Shown: positions 45,006 to 48,032 of the stretch, in pieces
Layout: every line of letters begins with the position of its first letter
Numbering within the stretch: position 1 is the first letter of the stretch
Assembly: GCA_012729055.1 (NCBI GenBank)
Contig: JAAYDW010000021.1
Span: forward strand, 1-48,032
Source of the DNA: Deltaproteobacteria bacterium
GTDB lineage: Bacteria; Desulfobacterota; Syntrophia; Syntrophales; Smithellaceae
Direction: 5' to 3'
DNA length: 48,032 nt
Translations under genes and position numbers: made by a program
Notes under the pieces: model-generated
The model's database searches: none
Told to the model about the DNA's origin: nothing
The model's input: the letters and a program-made list of their open reading frames with translations, nothing else

Positions 45006-45491
45006 ATGCGACCCAAACCATTTGTGCCTGAAGCCTTTTCCAACGACGAGCGTTTTGTCCGCGACCGGACCACGGGGCTGGTCTGGCACCGGGCCACGTA
45101 CCGCGTGCTCTACGCGGACACGGACCGTTCACAGGTAGTTTACCATTCCAACTATCTGCGTTATTTCGAATACGGTCGAACGTCGCTTATGCGCGATGTG
45201 GCGTATCCCTACAAGGAAATTGAAGACAGCGGCTACGTCTATCCGATTTACGATCTGGGCGTGTCTTTCTATACGTCCCTGTTTTACGACGACGTCATGC
45301 ACATCCATACGCGGCCGGTGCGCCTGGAGCGCGTGAAGCTCCAGTTCGACTATGTAATCACGCATGCGGAAAAAGAATGTCTTGTCTGCACGGGCTTCAC
45401 CCGGCACTGCGCGGCCAACGCCGCCGGCCGGCCCGTGGCGGTCGATCCGAAAACGGTGCAGCTATGGCAAACCTTTCCCGACAAGATTTGA
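45006..45491 (+). CDS. YbgC-like acyl-CoA/acyl-ACP thioesterase
   Basis: The 161-residue hotdog protein has the 4HBT motif LYADTDRSQVVYHSNYLRYFEYGR with catalytic Asp40, then FYDDVMHIHTRPVRLERVKLQFDY. Within the cluster it could release the finished chain from the ACP, or edit it. The start lies 1 bp after the KAS 2 stop and the gene overlaps the next by 28 bp. Confidence 0.88.
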   Translation: MRPKPFVPEAFSNDERFVRDRTTGLVWHRATYRVLYADTDRSQVVYHSNYLRYFEYGRTSLMRDVAYPYKEIEDSGYVYPIYDLGVSFYTSLFYDDVMHIHTRPVRLERVKLQFDYVITHAEKECLVCTGFTRHCAANAAGRPVAVDPKTVQLWQTFPDKI

Positions 45492-46336
45492 CAGTCCGCC
45501 ATCCGCTTCCGCTTTGTGTCCCGCCGTACGTGCGGGACCATGTTTTTCAGGGAAAGATTATTTTTCCCGCCGTGGAGGCCATGATCATCCTGGCCCGCGC
45601 GGTGAAAGACCATCATCCGCAGGCGGCGCTTTTTGACATGGTCGACGCGTCCTTTCCCCGGATGCTGGAGATTGCGCCCGGCCAGAACACGCTCGATGCC
45701 CTTGTGGAGATGGAGGTTGCCAAAGACCGGATCCGGGCTTCGCTTTTAACGACGGTCCGGATTAAAAACGGCGCGATGCGGCGGACGCTGGAACACGCGC
45801 GGGTGACTTTTCTGCAGGAGGAAGGGGGTTCCCCGCCGACGGCGGATTTCCGGACCGCCCGGAAGCTCGGCGACGCGTGCATCTGTGTTCCTTCCGCATC
45901 GATTTACCGGGAGCTGATTCCTTTTGGCGCCTCCTACCGGAACATCGCCGGCGATCTGGCCGTTTCGCGAAGCGGCGCTTTTGCGGAGGTTTCCGGCGGA
46001 CAGGCTCCGGCCGACAGTCTTCTGGGGTCGCCCTTTACGCTGGACGCCGCGATGCACGCCGCCTGCGTCTGGGGGCAGCGGTTTGCCGGCAGAGTCACGC
46101 TGCCGGTCGGATTTGCCGGACGGGTAATTGTTGCGCCCACACACCCCGGCGGCTTCTACCCGGTGCGCATTTCGCCTGCAGAGGCCCAGGGGGAGACGCT
46201 TCTGTTTCATGTCTGGATCTTCGATCAGGAAGGGGCGCTCTGTGAATGCATCCGGGGACTCGGCATGCGTGATGTGACGCGGGGGGATCTCCGTCCGCCG
46301 CAGTGGATCGGTGAGGGAGCATGGGAAAACTCTTAA
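45464..46336 (+). CDS. Polyketide-synthase-type dehydratase (double hotdog), free-standing
   Basis: The 290-residue protein resembles the DH domain of modular polyketide synthases: DHVFQGKIIFP matches HxxxGxxxxP with His26, and SPFTLDAAMHAACVW gives Asp194. These are the catalytic dyad of double-hotdog dehydratases. It is unusual to find this as a stand-alone gene outside PUFA or polyketide clusters. It would introduce trans double bonds in a growing chain. The start at 45464 is chosen because the frame before it matches the thioesterase gene in another frame. Confidence 0.85.
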   Translation: MANLSRQDLTVRHPLPLCVPPYVRDHVFQGKIIFPAVEAMIILARAVKDHHPQAALFDMVDASFPRMLEIAPGQNTLDALVEMEVAKDRIRASLLTTVRIKNGAMRRTLEHARVTFLQEEGGSPPTADFRTARKLGDACICVPSASIYRELIPFGASYRNIAGDLAVSRSGAFAEVSGGQAPADSLLGSPFTLDAAMHAACVWGQRFAGRVTLPVGFAGRVIVAPTHPGGFYPVRISPAEAQGETLLFHVWIFDQEGALCECIRGLGMRDVTRGDLRPPQWIGEGAWENS

Positions 46337-46908
46337 TGGTCTGTCTGCTGGCGTATCTTGCCGGCTCCGTCAATTTCGCCATCATTTTCTTTAAGATTGC
46401 CGGGAAGGCGGATCCGCGCCTGGGCTTCAGCGGCAACGCCGGCACGACCAACGTTTACCGCCAGGCGGGCCGGCTCTGGGCGGCGCTGATCTTTGCGCTC
46501 GACATCGGCCGGGCGCTGGCCGTGGCGGCGCTGGCGCTGTATTTTCTGGATCGCGCCTGGCTGGCCTGGCCAGGTTTTTTTCTGATCCTGGGAAATACGT
46601 TTCCCTGTTTTCACGGCTTTCGCGGCGGAAAGGGCGTGGCCAATTATCTGGGATTCACGCTGCTCGTCGCGCCCTGGGCGGCGCTTGCGGCCTGCACCCT
46701 CTGGGTGATGGTCTATGCGGTCGTCCGCCGGCCGTTTGTCGCGTCTTTTTTCATGGCGGCCGCGCTCGCGGCGGGACAAGCCCAACCGCTTGACGTGTCC
46801 TGGCCCGCCCTTTCGGGAGCGCTTACCGCATTTATTTTAATCGTCTTCAATCATCGGGAAAACATCCGGCAATACCGTCGGGAACGGAATTCGACTTCTT
46901 GCCCGTAA
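46321..46908 (+). CDS. PlsY-like glycerol-3-phosphate acyltransferase
   Basis: The 195-residue polytopic membrane protein has the three PlsY blocks: SGNAGTTNVYRQAG, GNTFPCFHGFRGGKGVANYLG and FNHRENIRQYRR. PlsY uses acyl-phosphate to acylate glycerol-3-phosphate. As the last gene of the acyl cluster, it may put the unusual chain into a membrane lipid. It overlaps the dehydratase gene by 16 bp. It could be the housekeeping PlsY, but the first block is slightly altered (SGNAGTTNVYR for SGNIGATNxxR). Confidence 0.88.
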   Translation: MGKLLMVCLLAYLAGSVNFAIIFFKIAGKADPRLGFSGNAGTTNVYRQAGRLWAALIFALDIGRALAVAALALYFLDRAWLAWPGFFLILGNTFPCFHGFRGGKGVANYLGFTLLVAPWAALAACTLWVMVYAVVRRPFVASFFMAAALAAGQAQPLDVSWPALSGALTAFILIVFNHRENIRQYRRERNSTSCP

Positions 46909-46931
46909 ACGGAAACGTTCCTGCCTGTCGT

Positions 46932-46949
46932 GCGGACCTTCAGGTCCGC
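46932..46949. repeat. Dispersed 18-bp palindrome, copy B (perfect)
   Basis: GCGGACCTTCAGGTCCGC has 8-bp perfect arms and a TC loop. It lies just after the last cluster gene and matches copy A at 12533-12550. Confidence 0.6.
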
Positions 46950-47041
46950 CAAATGAAAAGGGGATTGGAAGCGGCGGCTGAGAAGCGGATCTAAAGACGC
47001 GCGCCACATGGATTCAGCGGCCGCCGCAGTAAAACCGTTTC

Positions 47042-47305
47042 CTAGAGAATCACTTTGATGGCCGGGTGGGCTTTGAATTCCTCGTACAGGACGAGCCGGT
47101 GCGCTTCGCTCTCCACCGTGAGCTCGACGTTGAGGGCGATGTATTTTGCCTTTGCGCTGCTTCGAGACACGGAGATCCGGTAGCGGCGGTCGCGGATAAT
47201 CTCTCCGACGGCGCTGTTCATTTCTTTTTCATCCGTGCCGATGATTTTGTAGATCCAGTTGCACGGATACGTCAGGCGTATTTTTTGTTTTTGATTTTCC
47301 GTCAT
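47042..47305 (-). CDS. DUF493 (YbeD-like) protein
   Basis: The 87-residue protein has the pattern of the YbeD/DUF493 family: RLTYPCNWIYKIIGTDEKEM and the C-terminal YRISVSRSSAKAKYIALNVELTV cut in beta strands, with DRRYR between. The fold is an ACT-like domain; function is unclear. The start at 47305 is chosen because the family begins there. It is convergent with the PlsY-like gene, with the palindrome between them. Confidence 0.85.
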   Translation of the reverse strand: MTENQKQKIRLTYPCNWIYKIIGTDEKEMNSAVGEIIRDRRYRISVSRSSAKAKYIALNVELTVESEAHRLVLYEEFKAHPAIKVIL

Positions 47306-47480
47306 AGTCTGCCGGTTCTTCCGAGCGTACGTTACTCTCCTTTGCAATGCGCCGTCAAGGCGTTTCCTCAAGGCGGCAATGGCTTTGACAAGGAGGGGGA
47401 ACTCTGTTAGAAATCCTCTCAGTCCGGACAGGCGTTGTCCGGTCACAAAAGGGAATTTCCAAGTGAAGGAGGAGGATCTT

Positions 47481-47765
47481 ATGAAGAAAATTCTGTTTTT
47501 TGTGTGTGCGTTTATGCTGGTTGCCGCCGTGGCGCTTGCCGCCGGACCGAAGACCTATCAGGTCACCGGGCCGGTGCTGGACATCAAGGGAGATGTAATC
47601 GTGGTGCAGAAGGATACGGATAAATGGGAAGTTGCCCGCGATGCCGCAACCAAAGTTGCCGGCGATCTGAAAGTCGGGTCGAAAGTGACGATAGAGTATA
47701 CAATGACGGCCAAGAAAATCGAAGTCAGGGATGACAAGAAGGCGGACGCCAAAAAGAAGAAATAG
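47481..47765 (+). CDS. Small exported protein with beta-barrel-like domain
   Basis: The 94-residue product begins with a Sec signal peptide (KKILFFVCAFMLVAAVALAA). A short beta-rich region follows (YQVTGPVLDIKGDVIVVQKD, ATKVAGDLKVGSKVTIEYTM) and then a Lys-rich tail. It resembles the small OB-like exported proteins common in Desulfobacterota and other anaerobes. Function is unknown. A strong AAGGAGGAGG precedes the ATG and a terminator follows. Confidence 0.8.
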   Translation: MKKILFFVCAFMLVAAVALAAGPKTYQVTGPVLDIKGDVIVVQKDTDKWEVARDAATKVAGDLKVGSKVTIEYTMTAKKIEVRDDKKADAKKKK

Positions 47766-47784
47766 CCGGGCGATGACCGGAAAG

Positions 47785-47827
47785 AAAAAACGGCGTTTCC
47801 GCGGGTCGTGCGGAAACGCCGTTTTTT
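47785..47827. terminator. Bidirectional terminator
   Basis: AAAAAACGGCGTTTCCGC (47785-47802) pairs perfectly with 47810-47827 around a 7-nt loop. T tracts follow on both strands, fitting the convergent genes on either side. Confidence 0.93.
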
Positions 47828-47862
47828 TATGATGCGAAACGGCAGACAGATTTTATCGGGGC

Positions 47863-48032
47863 TCAGGGGCTTGCGACCGCTCCCGCCGGCGTCAATCCGC
47901 CCGTGACGGGGTCGATGGTGTAGGCCGATATCGTTTTGGAAACCGCGTTAAACGCGTAGAGAAAATTTCCCGCCGGATCGATGGCGAGGGCGTAGGGCTT
48001 GGTGCCGGCGGCAAAAGGAGAACCGGCGATTC
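47863..48032 (-). CDS. Beta-propeller (YncE/lactonase-like) protein, C-terminal end only
   Basis: The minus strand encodes SPFAAGTKPYALAIDPAGNF, then LYAFNAVSKTISAYTIDPVTGGLTPAG cut into blade strands, ending in ASP and TGA. The repeat SPFAxGxxPxAxAIDPxGxFLYxxN is the blade unit of seven-bladed lactonase-type propellers. Only the last 56 codons lie in the window. It is normally an exported or periplasmic protein. Confidence 0.83.
   Translation of the reverse strand, partial: IAGSPFAAGTKPYALAIDPAGNFLYAFNAVSKTISAYTIDPVTGGLTPAGAVASP

Noticed and set aside
35655-46908. Aryl polyene biosynthesis cluster
   Set aside because: ACPs, ketosynthases, dehydratases and thioesterase fit in part, but no ammonia-lyase, FabG-like reductase, MMPL exporter or LolA-like protein is seen, and both ketosynthases keep their Cys; three radical SAM enzymes are foreign to such clusters.

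Overview
The window is one chromosomal segment, GC-rich and densely coded, most likely from an anaerobic Desulfobacterota-type bacterium (Syntrophia or Syntrophobacteria-like). This is inferred from gene content: a BadF/HgdC-type activase, an orphan LivK-like binding protein, a FeoA-FeoB fusion, a flavin reductase-rubredoxin fusion, YeeE/YedE transporters, and two genes with in-frame UGA codons that look like selenocysteine codons. No rRNA gene or other strict taxonomic marker is present.

Layout. 1-6.4 kb: a PAS sensor kinase cut by the window edge, a LivK-like protein with a clear terminator, a decayed RAYT transposase, a MazEF-like toxin-antitoxin pair with a consensus sigma-70 promoter, and a Tat-exported metallophosphoesterase. 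7-15.2 kb: poly(A) polymerase-like PcnB, aquaporin, an alkylsulfatase broken by one inserted base, two PlsC-type acyltransferases flanking a UGA-containing HesB-like gene, methylglyoxal synthase and tRNA-Gln(CUG). 15.2-25 kb: TrkHA, dinB with a LexA-type box, a solo activase, a zinc-ribbon protein, a thioesterase, and a minus-strand YgjP/DUF2156/FeoAB run. 25-35.4 kb: a small secreted protein, a cupin, a fused deletion scar joining a headless thiolase to a headless TetR regulator, YgiQ, an MBL phosphodiesterase, CopZ-CopA, two overlapping YeeE genes (the first with an in-frame UGA), and flavin reductase-rubredoxin.

35.6-46.9 kb is the most unusual block: about 11 kb, all on the plus strand. 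It encodes a FabA-like dehydratase, a small membrane protein, an ACP, a B12-type radical SAM enzyme, a NodB deacetylase, a FabZ-like hotdog protein, a second ACP, two paralogous radical SAM enzymes, two intact ketosynthases, a thioesterase, a polyketide-type double-hotdog dehydratase and a PlsY-like acyltransferase. Together these could build an unusual ACP-bound acyl or polyene chain, modify it by radical chemistry and transfer it to glycerol phosphate or another lipid acceptor. The product is unknown. No ketoreductase or acyltransferase-loading enzyme is seen in the block, so these would come from housekeeping FabG/FabD. 47-48 kb holds a DUF493 protein, a small exported protein, a bidirectional terminator and the end of a beta-propeller gene.

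The best discoveries are (1) the acyl/radical-SAM cluster, and (2) two candidate selenoproteins, each with a UGA at a conserved cysteine position and a stem-loop at the spacing expected for a bacterial SECIS. Conventional gene calling would truncate or miss both.
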